A stretch of DNA of 47,236 nucleotides from positions 1 to 47,236 of the forward strand of contig NZ_JAQSDC010000009.1 in assembly GCF_029945705.1 (NCBI RefSeq). The letters are read 5' to 3'. Position numbers and translations under genes: made by a program. This stretch comes from Methylotenera sp. GTDB taxonomy: Bacteria; Pseudomonadota; Gammaproteobacteria; Burkholderiales; Methylophilaceae. Positions 16,680 through 27,932 of this stretch are shown piece by piece. The notes under the pieces were generated by a model. It was not told where the DNA came from, ran no database searches, and worked only from the letters and a program-made list of their open reading frames with translations. The stretch's first letter is position 1. Every line of letters begins with the position of its first letter.

Positions 16680-19600
16680 TTAATTATATAGGATTTTTAC
16701 GTTTTCTCGACTTAACCACGCAGTTAAACCTGCAATCAACTCATCATGCAAATCCACGCGCCAGTCATTGCCTAGCATTAACTCCACTTTACTGGTTTTA
16801 TTATGATATTCAACTTTTACCGCACAGCCACGCACTTCATCAGAAGCACTTTTACAATAAGGCTTCAGCAACGCCTTTAGTTTCACGGCATCGGCTTGAC
16901 CATTACAAGATATTTTCAAAAAGCTGGCTTTGCTATTTCTCAGCGTAGGTAAGTCGAAAATCTTTCTGGCGTTAACTCTTACGCCGCCAGAGAATTCATC
17001 ATTGCTAACACGGCCTTCAATGATGATGAGTTGATCATCTTTTAATAAAGCTTGTTGCTGATTGAGTAACTCACTACCCACCACTACTTCTAGTCGCGTA
17101 GTACCGTCATCTAAGCCAACAATCGCCATTTTCCCACGCCCGGTCATGCGGATACGCACACCTGAAACAATCCCTGCCAATAATTGGGGATGCTCTTTAG
17201 GAGCTAAATTTGCCAGCGTGGTCGAAATAAATTGATTTAAATCTTTTTGGTACGCCCAATAAGGATGGCCACTGAAATAAAAACCTAAAGCTGCTTTTTC
17301 TTCTTGCAAGCGCTGTTGTTCAGTCCAATCTGGCACCATAGGTAAAATGTTAGCTGCTTTATCTGCAACTTCGCCAAATAAACTATTCTGGTTACTATTG
17401 GCGCTATTCTGTTCAGCTGCCGCCATTGCCATGGCAACGCCTGCTAATAGTGCATTACGGCTTGGCGAAAGTTTATCAAATGCGCCAGCGCGAATTAATG
17501 ATTCCACCACTCGGCGATTTACTTTGCGCAAATCTAGGCGATTACAGAAATCGAATAAGTCTTTAAATGGCCCATCTTTGCGTCGCGCTTGTAAAATGAC
17601 TTCAATCGCGGCTTGCCCGGTGCCTTTAACTGCGCCCAAACCATAAAGCACTTGGTTTTTGCTAATAGGTGTAAATTTAAACTCACTTTGATTCACATCT
17701 GGCGACAATATTTCCACCTGATTCGGCGCGCAATCTTCATAGAAAATACGCACACTGTCCGTATTATTCATATCAGCGGACATGGTTGAAGCTAAAAATG
17801 CGGCTGGATAATGCGCCTTCAAATAGGCGGTTTGATAGGCAACCAGCGCATAAGCGGCGGCATGAGATTTATTAAATCCGTAACCCGCAAACTTTTCGAG
17901 CAAGTCAAACAACTCGGTTGCTTGACGCTCCGTCATATTGTTTTTAACCGCGCCCTCCGTAAAGGTTTTGCGCTGCGCATCCATTTCCTCTTGCTTTTTC
18001 TTACCCATCGCACGGCGAAGCAGATCTGCGCCGCCCAAGCTGTAGCCCGCAACTACTTGCGCAATCTGCATCACTTGTTCTTGATAAACAGCGATACCAT
18101 AAGTCTCTTTTAAGATAGGCTCAGTGAGTGGATGTGGGTATTCCACACGTTGCTTACCGTGCTTGCGTCGACAGAAGTCTGGAATCAAATCCATAGGGCC
18201 AGGTCGATACAATGCCACCAGCGCGATAATGTCTTCAAAGCAATCAGGCATCGCCTGTTTAAGCATGTCCTTCATGCCCTTGGACTCTAGCTGGAACACC
18301 GCAGTGGTATTGGCAGTTTTTAATAGCTGGAATGTAGGCTTATCATTAAGCGGTAAGGTTTCAAATGATAAAGGCGCCAAACCCTCGATTGCACGCTGTT
18401 TATTGGCGTTGACTAAAGCCAGTTCCAAAATGGTTAATGTACGCAAGCCCAAAAAGTCGAACTTAACTAGCCCTACTGCTTCAACATCATCTTTGTCATA
18501 TTGGCTGACCAAGCTTGCGCCATCTGCTTGACAATAAACGGGTGAGAAATCAGAAATTTTACCCGGTGATATCAATACACCACCTGCGTGCATACCAATG
18601 TTACGCACTAAGCCTTCAAGGCGCAGAGCAAGCTCTAACAACTCTTTCAGCTCTTCTTCATTTTCACGACGCTCCGCCAATTGCGGCTCTTTTACCAAGG
18701 CGTCGGATAGGGTAATACCTAATTCAAGTGGAATGAGTTTGCTGATACCATCCACAAAATAGAATGGCAAATCCAGCACACGGCCCACATCGCGAATCAC
18801 GGCCTTTGCGGCCATGGTACCGAAGGTAGCGATTTGTGAAACTGCGTCTAAACCATATTTTTGTTTCACGTAATCAATGACGCGATCTCGCCCCTCTTGG
18901 CAGAAGTCAATATCAAAGTCGGGCATCGAAACGCGGTCTGGATTTAGAAAACGTTCGAAAAGTAAGTTGTACTCTAAGGGATCTAAGTCCGTAATTTTTA
19001 AGCTGTAGGCAACCACAGAACCAGCACCAGAACCACGCCCTGGGCCAACTGGAACACCGTTACCTTTAGCCCACTGAATAAAGTCGGCCACAATTAAGAA
19101 GTAGCCCGCAAAGCCCATTTGGTTAATCACTTGAGTTTCAAAGTCTAAACGTGCGTCATAGTCAGGCTTTTTTGCGGCACGTACTTCTTCATTTGGATAA
19201 AGTACCTCTAATCTCTGCGCCAAGCCTCTACGCGCTTCTTCTATAAGAAAATCATTCAGACTTTCATTATTTGGCGTTGGAAAGTTAGGTAAATAATTTT
19301 TACCTAAGGTGAGCATTAAGTTACAGCGTTTGGCAATTTCTACAGTATTAGCCAGTGCTTCAGGCATATCGTCAAACAACGTAGCCATATCTGCTTGAGG
19401 TTTAAAATATTGCTCGGTAGTAAAGTTTTTAGGGCGACGAGTATCCGCTAATACATAGCCCTCAGAAATACAGGTACGCGCTTCGTGTGCTCTAAAATCG
19501 TCTGGCGTGATAAATTGTATGGGATGCGTAGCAACGATGGGCAGGTTCAGACTATGGGCAATGGAACGCACTTGCTGAATATAATGCTCTTGCTGATGTT

Positions 19601-20189
19601 GCAGAGCATTATTCTCTGGGGTACTGTTTTCTGAAATACTGGCGGTGCGCTGTACTTCTAAATAAAAGCGGTCTGGAAATAAGTTTTCCCAAGCTTGAGC
19701 AAGCTTAGTAGCTAAGGCTAAATTATCTTGCGTGCAAGCTTGACCGACATCACCAGCCATTGCGCCAGAGAGCATAATGAGCCCTTCTGTACCGCATTCG
19801 ATAAACCATTCTCGCTTAAACTCAGCACGTCCTCGATATTGATTACTCAAATATGCGCGACTGAGCAGTTGACATAACAACAAATATCCAGCGTGTGACT
19901 GACATAACAAAAGTAAACGCGTTGGCTGCTCACGATTAACCGGGTTTTCTAACCATATATCGCAGCCTAGAATAGGCTTAATCCCTCTGCCTCTGGCGGT
20001 TTTATAAAACTTAATTGCGCCAAACAAATTGCTTAAGTCAGTGAGTGCCAGCGCTGGCATTTTATCGCTCAACGCCTGCTTTACATAGTCGTCAATACGA
20101 ACGATGCCATCGATAATGGAGTACTCACTATGGCAACGCAAATGGACGAATGTAGGCTTTTTTATTTCGGTTTGACTGGTTTGCAGCAT
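16680..20189 (-). CDS. dnaE: DNA polymerase III subunit alpha
   Basis: Catalytic subunit of the replicative polymerase, 1169 aa. An N-terminal PHP domain (HLRCHSEYSI near residues 17-26), the C-family polymerase core with catalytic aspartates in PDFDIDFCQEGR near 421-432, the GPGRGSGAGS loop, a helix-hairpin-helix segment, and an OB fold (GIVSGVRIRMTGRGKM) near 1000 are seen in the expected order. No exonuclease domain is fused, as expected of DnaE. It heads the dnaE-accA-tilS group; its promoter is likely in 20190-20260. Confidence 0.98.
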   Translation of the reverse strand: MLQTSQTEIKKPTFVHLRCHSEYSIIDGIVRIDDYVKQALSDKMPALALTDLSNLFGAIKFYKTARGRGIKPILGCDIWLENPVNREQPTRLLLLCQSHAGYLLLCQLLSRAYLSNQYRGRAEFKREWFIECGTEGLIMLSGAMAGDVGQACTQDNLALATKLAQAWENLFPDRFYLEVQRTASISENSTPENNALQHQQEHYIQQVRSIAHSLNLPIVATHPIQFITPDDFRAHEARTCISEGYVLADTRRPKNFTTEQYFKPQADMATLFDDMPEALANTVEIAKRCNLMLTLGKNYLPNFPTPNNESLNDFLIEEARRGLAQRLEVLYPNEEVRAAKKPDYDARLDFETQVINQMGFAGYFLIVADFIQWAKGNGVPVGPGRGSGAGSVVAYSLKITDLDPLEYNLLFERFLNPDRVSMPDFDIDFCQEGRDRVIDYVKQKYGLDAVSQIATFGTMAAKAVIRDVGRVLDLPFYFVDGISKLIPLELGITLSDALVKEPQLAERRENEEELKELLELALRLEGLVRNIGMHAGGVLISPGKISDFSPVYCQADGASLVSQYDKDDVEAVGLVKFDFLGLRTLTILELALVNANKQRAIEGLAPLSFETLPLNDKPTFQLLKTANTTAVFQLESKGMKDMLKQAMPDCFEDIIALVALYRPGPMDLIPDFCRRKHGKQRVEYPHPLTEPILKETYGIAVYQEQVMQIAQVVAGYSLGGADLLRRAMGKKKQEEMDAQRKTFTEGAVKNNMTERQATELFDLLEKFAGYGFNKSHAAAYALVAYQTAYLKAHYPAAFLASTMSADMNNTDSVRIFYEDCAPNQVEILSPDVNQSEFKFTPISKNQVLYGLGAVKGTGQAAIEVILQARRKDGPFKDLFDFCNRLDLRKVNRRVVESLIRAGAFDKLSPSRNALLAGVAMAMAAAEQNSANSNQNSLFGEVADKAANILPMVPDWTEQQRLQEEKAALGFYFSGHPYWAYQKDLNQFISTTLANLAPKEHPQLLAGIVSGVRIRMTGRGKMAIVGLDDGTTRLEVVVGSELLNQQQALLKDDQLIIIEGRVSNDEFSGGVRVNARKIFDLPTLRNSKASFLKISCNGQADAVKLKALLKPYCKSASDEVRGCAVKVEYHNKTSKVELMLGNDWRVDLHDELIAGLTAWLSRENVKILYN

Positions 20190-20261
20190 AAGGTAAATTT
20201 TACCTTATTGAGGGAGTTTTAGAGAGTAAAACTTAGTGAGATTAGTGACAAAAAGTTACGA

Positions 20262-20303
20262 CTATCTACATTATTATCCTTGACAATAATGTAGATAGTT
20301 TTT
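20262..20303. terminator. Terminator-like hairpin between the pilL-type gene and dnaE
   Basis: CTATCTACATTATT (20262-20275) and AATAATGTAGATAG (20285-20298) form a perfect 14-bp stem with a 9-nt loop. The T-run lies on the plus-strand side, but the hairpin sits immediately after the minus-strand stop codon at 20304-20302 and most likely separates the chemotaxis-like operon from dnaE. Confidence 0.65.
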
Positions 20304-23300
20304 AATTGTTCAGTAAAGCGTTTACCTGCTCAATGAGTTCATCATCTTGCACTGGTTTACCCAAGAACGCATTCACGCCCAATTCTTTAGCGACGTTACG
20401 GTGCTTCTCAGCAGTACGTGAACTGATGACGATTAATGGAATATTGGCAGTTTTATCGTTATCTCGCACATGGCGTGAGAACTCGAAACCATCCATACGA
20501 GGCATCTCAATATCTGTCAAAATAATATCAGGTGTGATGAGTTGAAGTTTTTGAATCGCATCCATACCATCATTGGCGGTAATCACCTCAAAGCCTTCAC
20601 GCTCAAGTACGCGAGAAAGCACTTTACGCATCGTAAGTGAATCATCTACTACCAATGCTACTTTCTTTACAGTTTCAGCCACTGGCGCAAACGTTGTCAC
20701 TTTAATAGCACCAATCGAAAGCGCTTCACGGTTAGCTAGTTGTACTGGGTTAATCACCAATACAATCACACCATCGCCCAATACTGTAGCGCCAATCATG
20801 CCTGGCACACGGGCTAGTTGTGTACCAATCTGCTTCATCACAACCTCTTGGTTGCCGATAATTTCATCTACGTGCAGCGCTGTGCGATACGTACCACTGC
20901 GTAATAAAACCACTGGCGTATAAGCATGTTGTTGCGCAACATGCTCAACATCACCAATTAACTTGGATAAATAATGTAAGGGATAATCACGACCCGCCCA
21001 ATTTACATTACGCGCTTGGTAAGCACTCAGCAAGTCACCCTGCTTGAGCTTTTGCACTTGCTCCACCATCACAGATGGAATTGCAAACATTTTACTACCT
21101 ACACGCGCCATAATCACTTGTGCAACTGACAATGTGACTGGCAAGTAGACATTAAACATAGCGCCCATACCAGTGACATTACTCACATCAATACGACCAC
21201 TCAGCGCAGCAATATCACTACGTACCGCATCTAAACCAACACCACGCCCTGCAATTTGTGAGACGCTGTCAGCCGTTGAGAAGCCTGGCTCAAAAATGAC
21301 TGCCATTAACGCTTGATCTGATACTTCTTGATCTGCGCTTATCAATCCTCTTTCAATGGCTTTTTGTTTCACTTTGGCAAGATTAATACCCGCGCCATCA
21401 TCGGTCACAACCAATGTGATTTCATCATTCTCTAAACTGACTTTTAACTTGATTTGACCAGCTTCTGGTTTACCGAGCTTCTTACGCTCATCGGAAGACT
21501 CAAGACCGTGCGCAACGGCATTCCGTAACAAATGTTCTAAAGGTGCGCCCATCTTATCCAATACACCACGATCTAGCTCGATACTCTCGCCTTCAATGAC
21601 CATTTCAACGCGTTTATTCAACTCTCTTGCGGTTTGTCTAACAATACGTTGTAAACGCTCCGATATAGTTGCGAATGGCAACATACGAACACCCATTAAA
21701 CCCTGTTGCAGCTCACGATTCATACGGTTTTGCTGTTGCAAAGCTGCATCAGTCTGGTCAAGATTTAATACTAATCCGTGTTGAATTGTTGCAACGTCGT
21801 TAACGCTCTCGGCCATCATACGTGTGAGTTCTTGCAGACGCGTAAATCGGTCAAACTCAAGCGGATCGAATGTCTCATTCGCCTCTTGCAACAAGCTCAT
21901 ACGAGACTGCATCTGCGTTTCAGCTTCAATTTCCAGCTCACGCAAATAAGCACGCATTCTGCTGATACTATCGGTTAGATCTGATGAAGACTGTTTGAAG
22001 CTTTGCATCTCTCGATCCATTCGAGAACGCATAATTGAAACTTCACCAGCCTCGTTAATCAATCTATCCAGCACGTCTGCCCGCATACGTAAGAATTGTG
22101 ACTTACGTTCCACTGAGCGCGTCGGCGCAGTGACTGTTGCAGCCACGTCTTCATCTTGAGCAGAAACCTTCACGCCGCCAGTAATATCTTCCAGCATGTA
22201 GCCAATATGGTCGAACTCGACAAACATTTCATCAAAGTCATCGGCAGTGGCTTTATGGCGCAGAGCATGAATCACGCGATCTTCCATTTTATGCACGCTG
22301 TCGCCAATATTACTTTGCCCGGCCATACGCGCACTACCTTTTAAGGTGTGTAAAGCGCGCTGTAGAGAATCTGGATACTCCGCCTCATGTGGATTTGCTC
22401 GCCAGCCACGTAAATCTCTGCCGACCTGCGGCACTAATTCACGCGCCTCTTCAACAAACAAACCAAGCAACTCTTGATCTACAGCCAATTCTTTAAGCTG
22501 GTTATCTGGAATATCAGCTAACACAGCATCATTCTCTAACAATGGAATAGCTTCAGATTGCTCCTGTAGCGCTTGTATAGCTTCAGCAATTTCGTTTTCA
22601 TTCACCACTGGTGCAATATCAGCCTCAATCACTTCTTCATCGAGCTGAACCGCGTCTTTAGGTAAACTTTCTTTAGTTTTGCGTTTTTTAACTGACCTAC
22701 CCTTAGCTTCCGTTTGCTGAGTTTCAGCTTGGTGTTCAAGCACAGCAGCTTCAGCTTGTTGAGTGGCAATTGCTTGCATTGCCGCAGTTGATTCACTTAA
22801 TGCAAGAATTAACGCACGCGCCGATTTTGGATTTTTAAGCGCTTTCGCCTTTTCCAAACCATCCGCCAAGGCTTTAACTACATTTCCATACAAGGCAATA
22901 TGTTGCTCAGTCCACACTCCAGCATGCTCATCTAACCAATGCTCTAAACCTCTGGCTAAATCACCTGTTGGATTAAAACCTGCCGTAAGCGCATTGCTGC
23001 CCAAGGTATGCGCCGCGCGACAACTATCATCAGTAGGTAACTCTGTTGAATTAGCGACTAAAGCCTTTTGTGCTTCAATCAATGTTTCCAAATGCTGCTG
23101 GGCTTCAGCTAAGAATATATTAAAGAACGCCTTGCTTAATGTTCTTGTACCGCCGATGACTACTTCTTCTTTTTGCGGTTTTGGCTTATGTATAGCTAAA
23201 TCATGCTCAAACTCGGACTCAAGTTCGGTTGCACGCTGTTGGAACGGGGTGGGGTCTAATGTAACAATTTTATTTTTCTGTAGTTCTGCTACCCAACCAG

Positions 23301-25422
23301 CAAATTCCGCACTGACATTTTCAACAAACGCCAACTGCTTAACCGTAGGAAAAGCTTTGCGCTCCATGACTAAATTGAGTAATTTTTCAACAGACCAAGC
23401 CACATCACTCATACCGACCAAGCCTACAGTGCGACCGCTACCTTTAAGGGTGTGGTAAGCACGACGCACTTCCACCAATGCTTCGCTTTCTGTAGGGTTG
23501 ATTCGTAAGGCTTGCAGATGTTGAGCAAGACTGACTAAGACCTCTTCCGCTTCAGTGAGGAATATATCTTGAAGTTCTTCATCAACGGCTTTATCTGTGA
23601 CGACTGCATGTGCTGAAGCCTCTGAGTCCGCAACGGCAACTTCATTCGCGGTGTTAGTAATTTCTGAAGCCTCAACGACATGAGCATTAGGTGCTTCATT
23701 CTCGACTTGAGCGTTGTGATCAAGCAAAGTATTAAACACTTTTGCAGCTTGTTCTAGCCGTATTAATGCCCCAGATAATGCAGATTCAGATTCGGCTCTA
23801 ACATTAGGTAGCTCTTCCGCGTATAGCCCTAACATACTTAAGCTTTCAGCCACCAGCTCGAATTTTGAGTGGCGGCTTTCATCGTCAGAGTGAACTTTAA
23901 AATGCTCAACATAGACCGATGCTAGCTGCGTGATTGCTTTTGGTACTGGCATTTCCAGCATATCGAACGCTGCTGCAACTTGCTGTAAAGGTTTTGTGGT
24001 TTCGTCTAAAACAGCTACATTTTCAGGGTTTCTAAAGTAGGTATCAAAAGCTTTTTCAGCACGTTGCAATTCACTAATAATTTGTTTAGCGACAGCTTCG
24101 GTCACATTCGCATCTAAATGTTCACTTGCAAAAGCATCCACGGCAGGCGCAAGCGCTTTACCTTTGATAATGGATTGTAAGCGCGATGTTTGCGTGGTGA
24201 TTTTTTGATCAGCCTCAGCATCCAACTGTTGATAATATTCACCAATGTATTCAAGCAAGTTAAGCGATGCGGCCACTTCAATAAAAGCGCTTTCGTTGAT
24301 TTTAGCTTTATCTGCTTGCAGTGCTTTTACCGTTGCTTGAATCGCGTTGATGAGCTTAAGTACTCTTTGATTGTTCAAACTGAGCAACACCATAGACAGA
24401 TGATTAAGCTTATCGGCAAAACCATCAAAATCTACCACTGAGTTACTTGTACTAACACCTGCCCATAAATCTTTTAACGCAGGTAAATCCGCATTGAGTT
24501 GAGCCAGCGCGGCACGTTCCGCAGCGGTTGCAGCTGTCGCACCATGTCGATCACTTGCGGGTAAGAAGTCATCTAACTCAAACAGTTCTTTTACACGACC
24601 AATTTCATCAGTGCTGCTATCGCTGACTGCCACGTAATAAAGTAGGTTTCGCAATAATTGAGATGGTGCTTTTAAATCACCTAAAGACATATTGCGCAGC
24701 TGTTGGTCTAGTCTGCTACATAGTTTTCTTGCGCCAGCTTGTTCAGCCACAGGCGCTTGAGCTAAAGCGTCCGTAAATGCTGTTGCTGTCCACCACAGTG
24801 TTTTTAAGGCATTTTTCTGTTGAACTTGCTGCACATTCGACATCGCCAAGCGCATCTGATTAAGCGAGTCAGCATCTTTAGTCCGCAGCCAATCTAGTAG
24901 TGCTTTTTGGAAAACTGGACGCTGCTCTGACACGAAAATTGGTATTGCCGACTCTTCAATCGGGTTACTAGGCAAATCTTTAGGTGCGCTATAGCTGGTA
25001 TCTGGGTAAAACAAATCGCTAATATCTAAGGATTCACCTTGCAGCTCAACCAGTGGATTTAAACTTTCGTAAAGCCTTGTTGGCGTATCCTGCATACCGT
25101 TTAGCAAGTCTTGCAAATATCTGGAAAGGGCATCTACCGCCTGCATTAAAGCGGTCATCACTGGCTGGCTAACAGCTATCTGTAGCTTTTCTAGTTTACT
25201 GGTGAGCTTTTCAATTTCAGAACAATAACGCTTACAACCTTCAAGGCCAACCATATCTAAAGCGCCGCTCACTTGGTATAAGTGAGCAGTAGTAAAACGC
25301 AAAGTTGCCACTTCACCAGGCTTATCCATCACTACGATGAAACTGTCTTGCACTTTTTTAAGTGACTGATCAATCTCATCTTTTACCCAAGACAATGGGC
25401 CAATATCAAATGCTTCAGCCAT
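20302..25422 (-). CDS. pilL: Hybrid chemotaxis histidine kinase ChpA/PilL type
   Basis: Large CheA-like kinase (1706 aa) that would receive signals from the adjacent MCP through CheW/PilI and phosphorylate PilG and PilH to steer type IV pilus motility. Three histidine phosphotransfer sites are recognisable: HTLKGSGRTVG (about residue 657), HTLGSNALTAG (about 805) and HTLKGSARMAG (about 1027). The N-terminal 600 residues look like degenerate Hpt repeats without the histidine. Next come the dimerisation and ATPase domains (LLRNAVAHGLES near 1304), a CheW-like domain, and a C-terminal receiver (LTDIEMPRMDG near 1637). Pseudomonas ChpA is larger, with more Hpt-type domains. It is the last gene of the cluster. 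Confidence 0.93.
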   Translation of the reverse strand: MAEAFDIGPLSWVKDEIDQSLKKVQDSFIVVMDKPGEVATLRFTTAHLYQVSGALDMVGLEGCKRYCSEIEKLTSKLEKLQIAVSQPVMTALMQAVDALSRYLQDLLNGMQDTPTRLYESLNPLVELQGESLDISDLFYPDTSYSAPKDLPSNPIEESAIPIFVSEQRPVFQKALLDWLRTKDADSLNQMRLAMSNVQQVQQKNALKTLWWTATAFTDALAQAPVAEQAGARKLCSRLDQQLRNMSLGDLKAPSQLLRNLLYYVAVSDSSTDEIGRVKELFELDDFLPASDRHGATAATAAERAALAQLNADLPALKDLWAGVSTSNSVVDFDGFADKLNHLSMVLLSLNNQRVLKLINAIQATVKALQADKAKINESAFIEVAASLNLLEYIGEYYQQLDAEADQKITTQTSRLQSIIKGKALAPAVDAFASEHLDANVTEAVAKQIISELQRAEKAFDTYFRNPENVAVLDETTKPLQQVAAAFDMLEMPVPKAITQLASVYVEHFKVHSDDESRHSKFELVAESLSMLGLYAEELPNVRAESESALSGALIRLEQAAKVFNTLLDHNAQVENEAPNAHVVEASEITNTANEVAVADSEASAHAVVTDKAVDEELQDIFLTEAEEVLVSLAQHLQALRINPTESEALVEVRRAYHTLKGSGRTVGLVGMSDVAWSVEKLLNLVMERKAFPTVKQLAFVENVSAEFAGWVAELQKNKIVTLDPTPFQQRATELESEFEHDLAIHKPKPQKEEVVIGGTRTLSKAFFNIFLAEAQQHLETLIEAQKALVANSTELPTDDSCRAAHTLGSNALTAGFNPTGDLARGLEHWLDEHAGVWTEQHIALYGNVVKALADGLEKAKALKNPKSARALILALSESTAAMQAIATQQAEAAVLEHQAETQQTEAKGRSVKKRKTKESLPKDAVQLDEEVIEADIAPVVNENEIAEAIQALQEQSEAIPLLENDAVLADIPDNQLKELAVDQELLGLFVEEARELVPQVGRDLRGWRANPHEAEYPDSLQRALHTLKGSARMAGQSNIGDSVHKMEDRVIHALRHKATADDFDEMFVEFDHIGYMLEDITGGVKVSAQDEDVAATVTAPTRSVERKSQFLRMRADVLDRLINEAGEVSIMRSRMDREMQSFKQSSSDLTDSISRMRAYLRELEIEAETQMQSRMSLLQEANETFDPLEFDRFTRLQELTRMMAESVNDVATIQHGLVLNLDQTDAALQQQNRMNRELQQGLMGVRMLPFATISERLQRIVRQTARELNKRVEMVIEGESIELDRGVLDKMGAPLEHLLRNAVAHGLESSDERKKLGKPEAGQIKLKVSLENDEITLVVTDDGAGINLAKVKQKAIERGLISADQEVSDQALMAVIFEPGFSTADSVSQIAGRGVGLDAVRSDIAALSGRIDVSNVTGMGAMFNVYLPVTLSVAQVIMARVGSKMFAIPSVMVEQVQKLKQGDLLSAYQARNVNWAGRDYPLHYLSKLIGDVEHVAQQHAYTPVVLLRSGTYRTALHVDEIIGNQEVVMKQIGTQLARVPGMIGATVLGDGVIVLVINPVQLANREALSIGAIKVTTFAPVAETVKKVALVVDDSLTMRKVLSRVLEREGFEVITANDGMDAIQKLQLITPDIILTDIEMPRMDGFEFSRHVRDNDKTANIPLIVISSRTAEKHRNVAKELGVNAFLGKPVQDDELIEQVNALLNN

Positions 25423-25529
25423 TATTTGCCCCGATTTTATTTTGCGTTATTCTCATGGAGTTTATTTATATTCCATTGCTTTATAGTTCACAGCCAAGTA
25501 GATACGTACTTTTATAAAGGTCGTAACGC

Positions 25530-27290
25530 TTAAAGTTTAAAACCCGCTACAGAAGAACGTAACTCTTCAGCAAGTGATGTCAGCTGACCGACAGAATCTG
25601 CGGTTAATTGCGTACCTTCTGTTGTTTGTGTCGTAATTTCTTGAATCAACTGCATATTGTTAGCTACCGTTGTTGCTGATTCAGTTTGCGCATTCGTTGC
25701 AGCAGAAATTGACTGAATTAATCGCGCCAAGTTATTAGTAACTGTTTCAATTTCCGTCAGCGCCTGACCCGCAGCATCAGCAACTCGCGCACCCTCAACC
25801 ACACCCTCGGTACTCTTCTCCATCGCAACCACTGCGCCGTGCGTATCCGTTTGAATGGTTTTCACAATGGCACTAATTTGTTTAGTCGCTTCAGATGAGC
25901 GTTCCGCCAAGCGCTGAATCTCTTCCGCAACCACCGTAAAGCCTCGTCCCGCTTCACCAGCAGATGCCGCTTGAATCGCGGCGTTCAACGCTAGAATGTT
26001 GGTTTGTTCAGTAATATCAGAAATCAATTCTACAATTTCACTAATCTCTTGTGAGCTTTCACCCAAACGTTTAATACGTTTTGAAGTTTCCTGAATTTGT
26101 GTACGAATTTCGTTCATTCCAGAAATGGTATTTTGTACCGCTTGTGAACCTTGCGAAGCCGCTTCTAATGAGCGCTGCGCTACCTGTGAAGCCTGTGCCG
26201 CGTTGCTAGAAACTTGTAGAATAGAGCGCGTCATATCAGTCACCGCGTCAGTTGTTTGCATAATTTGATCAGACTGCGTTTCTGCAGCACTCAACAATTG
26301 TGATGATGTACCTTGCGCAACCGAAGTCGCAGAAGTTACCTGCTCCGTCGCACGGTTAATCTCCGTCACCAAATCTCGCAAGCTATCAATCGTATAGTTA
26401 ATAGAGTCAGCAATCGCACCCGTAATACTGTCTCGCACTTGCGCTTTTACGGTTAAATCCCCATCCGCCAAGTCACCCATCTCATCAAGCAGTTGCAGAA
26501 CGGCTGCTTGATTATCCTGACCTTCTTTAGCGAGCTGGTTCGTCAAACCAGATGATTGTTCTACTTGTTTTTTACCAAAGAAGTACATCAAAAGTACGAT
26601 AACCAAACCGATTAATAACAACAAGAATAATACCAGTTTAATAAAGCTACTTTGCGATTCAATTAAGGCATTGTTTTCACTTTGCACTTCATTAATAAAC
26701 GAATTACCTGTTTGCTGTGCCACCTCAAAAGCAGAAGTTAAATCAGACAAAGGAGCTGATGCCGCCACTGTACCCAATGGTAGAGCGGGAATAAAGCGTG
26801 TGTGCGCCACTTGGAAGAAATTTTCACCAGCTTTAATCGTTGCTGATAAGGAACCTTGCAGCTTTTGATTGGTAATGTTTTTTTGCCAGTAAGCAGCACG
26901 CTCTTTAAATAAAGTTTCAAATTTAGCAGCATTAGCAATCGCTTTGTCACGCTTATCGTTATTAAAATTTGTTGAAGCTACATAGGCTTGGTTATAGAAC
27001 GCAAAAGCATCCACGGGGTAAAGTGGTGGAGGTAAAGCATCCGCCGTCAAATCTTGATACTGTTTCAAGCTGTTGTAAACTGGACCATTCACTCGCACTT
27101 GGTTAACCACCCAAAAACTCAAAGCAGCAAACAATATAAACGCAACGATTTGAAGGTATAACTGTCTAAAACTACCACTCATACCAGTAGCACTAGACGA
27201 ACCCACACCTGTAGTTTTGTTTTTCAGGTTATTGAAGAAGCTGCCTATTTGTAAAGGCAGATTTTTTACTACCGCAAGATTTAATGCCAT
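25530..27290 (-). CDS. pilJ: Methyl-accepting chemotaxis protein, PilJ position
   Basis: Membrane signal transducer of 586 aa. Helix 1 is about residues 46-67 ([19 protein letters not shown]), a periplasmic sensor of about 150 residues follows, helix 2 is a leucine-rich segment near 217-240, then HAMP-like [18 protein letters not shown] and a long coiled-coil signalling domain with the hairpin tip [19 protein letters not shown]. The sensor carries a [15 protein letters not shown] motif known from other chemoreceptors and appears to be a single module rather than an obvious pair of PilJ domains. It lies between PilI and the kinase, so the PilJ role is inferred from context. Confidence 0.88.
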   Translation of the reverse strand: MALNLAVVKNLPLQIGSFFNNLKNKTTGVGSSSATGMSGSFRQLYLQIVAFILFAALSFWVVNQVRVNGPVYNSLKQYQDLTADALPPPLYPVDAFAFYNQAYVASTNFNNDKRDKAIANAAKFETLFKERAAYWQKNITNQKLQGSLSATIKAGENFFQVAHTRFIPALPLGTVAASAPLSDLTSAFEVAQQTGNSFINEVQSENNALIESQSSFIKLVLFLLLLIGLVIVLLMYFFGKKQVEQSSGLTNQLAKEGQDNQAAVLQLLDEMGDLADGDLTVKAQVRDSITGAIADSINYTIDSLRDLVTEINRATEQVTSATSVAQGTSSQLLSAAETQSDQIMQTTDAVTDMTRSILQVSSNAAQASQVAQRSLEAASQGSQAVQNTISGMNEIRTQIQETSKRIKRLGESSQEISEIVELISDITEQTNILALNAAIQAASAGEAGRGFTVVAEEIQRLAERSSEATKQISAIVKTIQTDTHGAVVAMEKSTEGVVEGARVADAAGQALTEIETVTNNLARLIQSISAATNAQTESATTVANNMQLIQEITTQTTEGTQLTADSVGQLTSLAEELRSSVAGFKL

Positions 27291-27365
27291 TTTGAACCCC
27301 AGTTCACAGAATTATTCTGCTTTATAAAAATAATCATCATGCTTTAAATATTCACTAGCTTACTG

Positions 27366-27899
27366 CTAACTTATGGTTGGCTGAATAAATGCCTTATCCT
27401 GTACCAAGGCTTCAACATTTAGCTCAAACCATTCGTTTTTATCAGCGTCTTCATAGGAGTTTTCACTCAAGAATGTTTCTTTATTTTTATTTTTTTTAGC
27501 TGCTGGCTTATGTTTCATCGATTCCACACTACGAAGCCCCACCAAGCTATCTATCACAACTGCGACTTGTGTTGTCACTTCGGAGTTGATAAGCACAATA
27601 CGGTTATTAATTGATTTCGCAGTCGGAGGCAAGCCCATAAACTGGGCCAAATCTGTAATGTTATATAAATTACCCCGTACGTTAGCTACGCCTAAAAACC
27701 ACGGTAACGTTAGGGGGACATGCTGCATAGGTGGCAAAGGTAAAACCTCGCTAACTTCATGCAAATTGATGAGCACTCTCTTTGAACCTACGATAACACC
27801 TAAACGAGAGGTGGAGACCGCGCTACCTTTTGCGGTTGCTTCTTTAAGACGCAACAGAATTGCTTCTTGAAATTCTCGTAGATTAGAGGTTTTAGCCAT
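27366..27899 (-). CDS. pilI: CheW-like coupling protein PilI
   Basis: Adaptor (177 aa) linking the chemoreceptor to the kinase. The CheW fold is recognisable from LGVIVGSKRVLINLHEVSEV through LTLPWFLGVANVRGNLYNIT (the conserved glycine-rich turn) to VAVVIDSLVGLRSVESM. The C-terminal 40 residues include a lysine-rich insert (KPAAKKNKNKET). It lies 32 bp after pilH and 75 bp before the MCP gene. Confidence 0.9.
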   Translation of the reverse strand: MAKTSNLREFQEAILLRLKEATAKGSAVSTSRLGVIVGSKRVLINLHEVSEVLPLPPMQHVPLTLPWFLGVANVRGNLYNITDLAQFMGLPPTAKSINNRIVLINSEVTTQVAVVIDSLVGLRSVESMKHKPAAKKNKNKETFLSENSYEDADKNEWFELNVEALVQDKAFIQPTIS

Positions 27900-27932
27900 A
27901 TTTGTGATGTCAACTTATCAATTAAGCTGTTT

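Noticed and set aside
20262-20298. Operator for dnaE
   Set aside because: A 14-bp stem with a 9-nt loop and adjacent T-run directly after a stop codon is better explained as a terminator.
22763-23458. A 231-codon plus-strand open frame inside the pilL-type gene
   Set aside because: It is antisense to a well-supported Hpt/kinase frame, has no recognisable domain and reflects codon bias.
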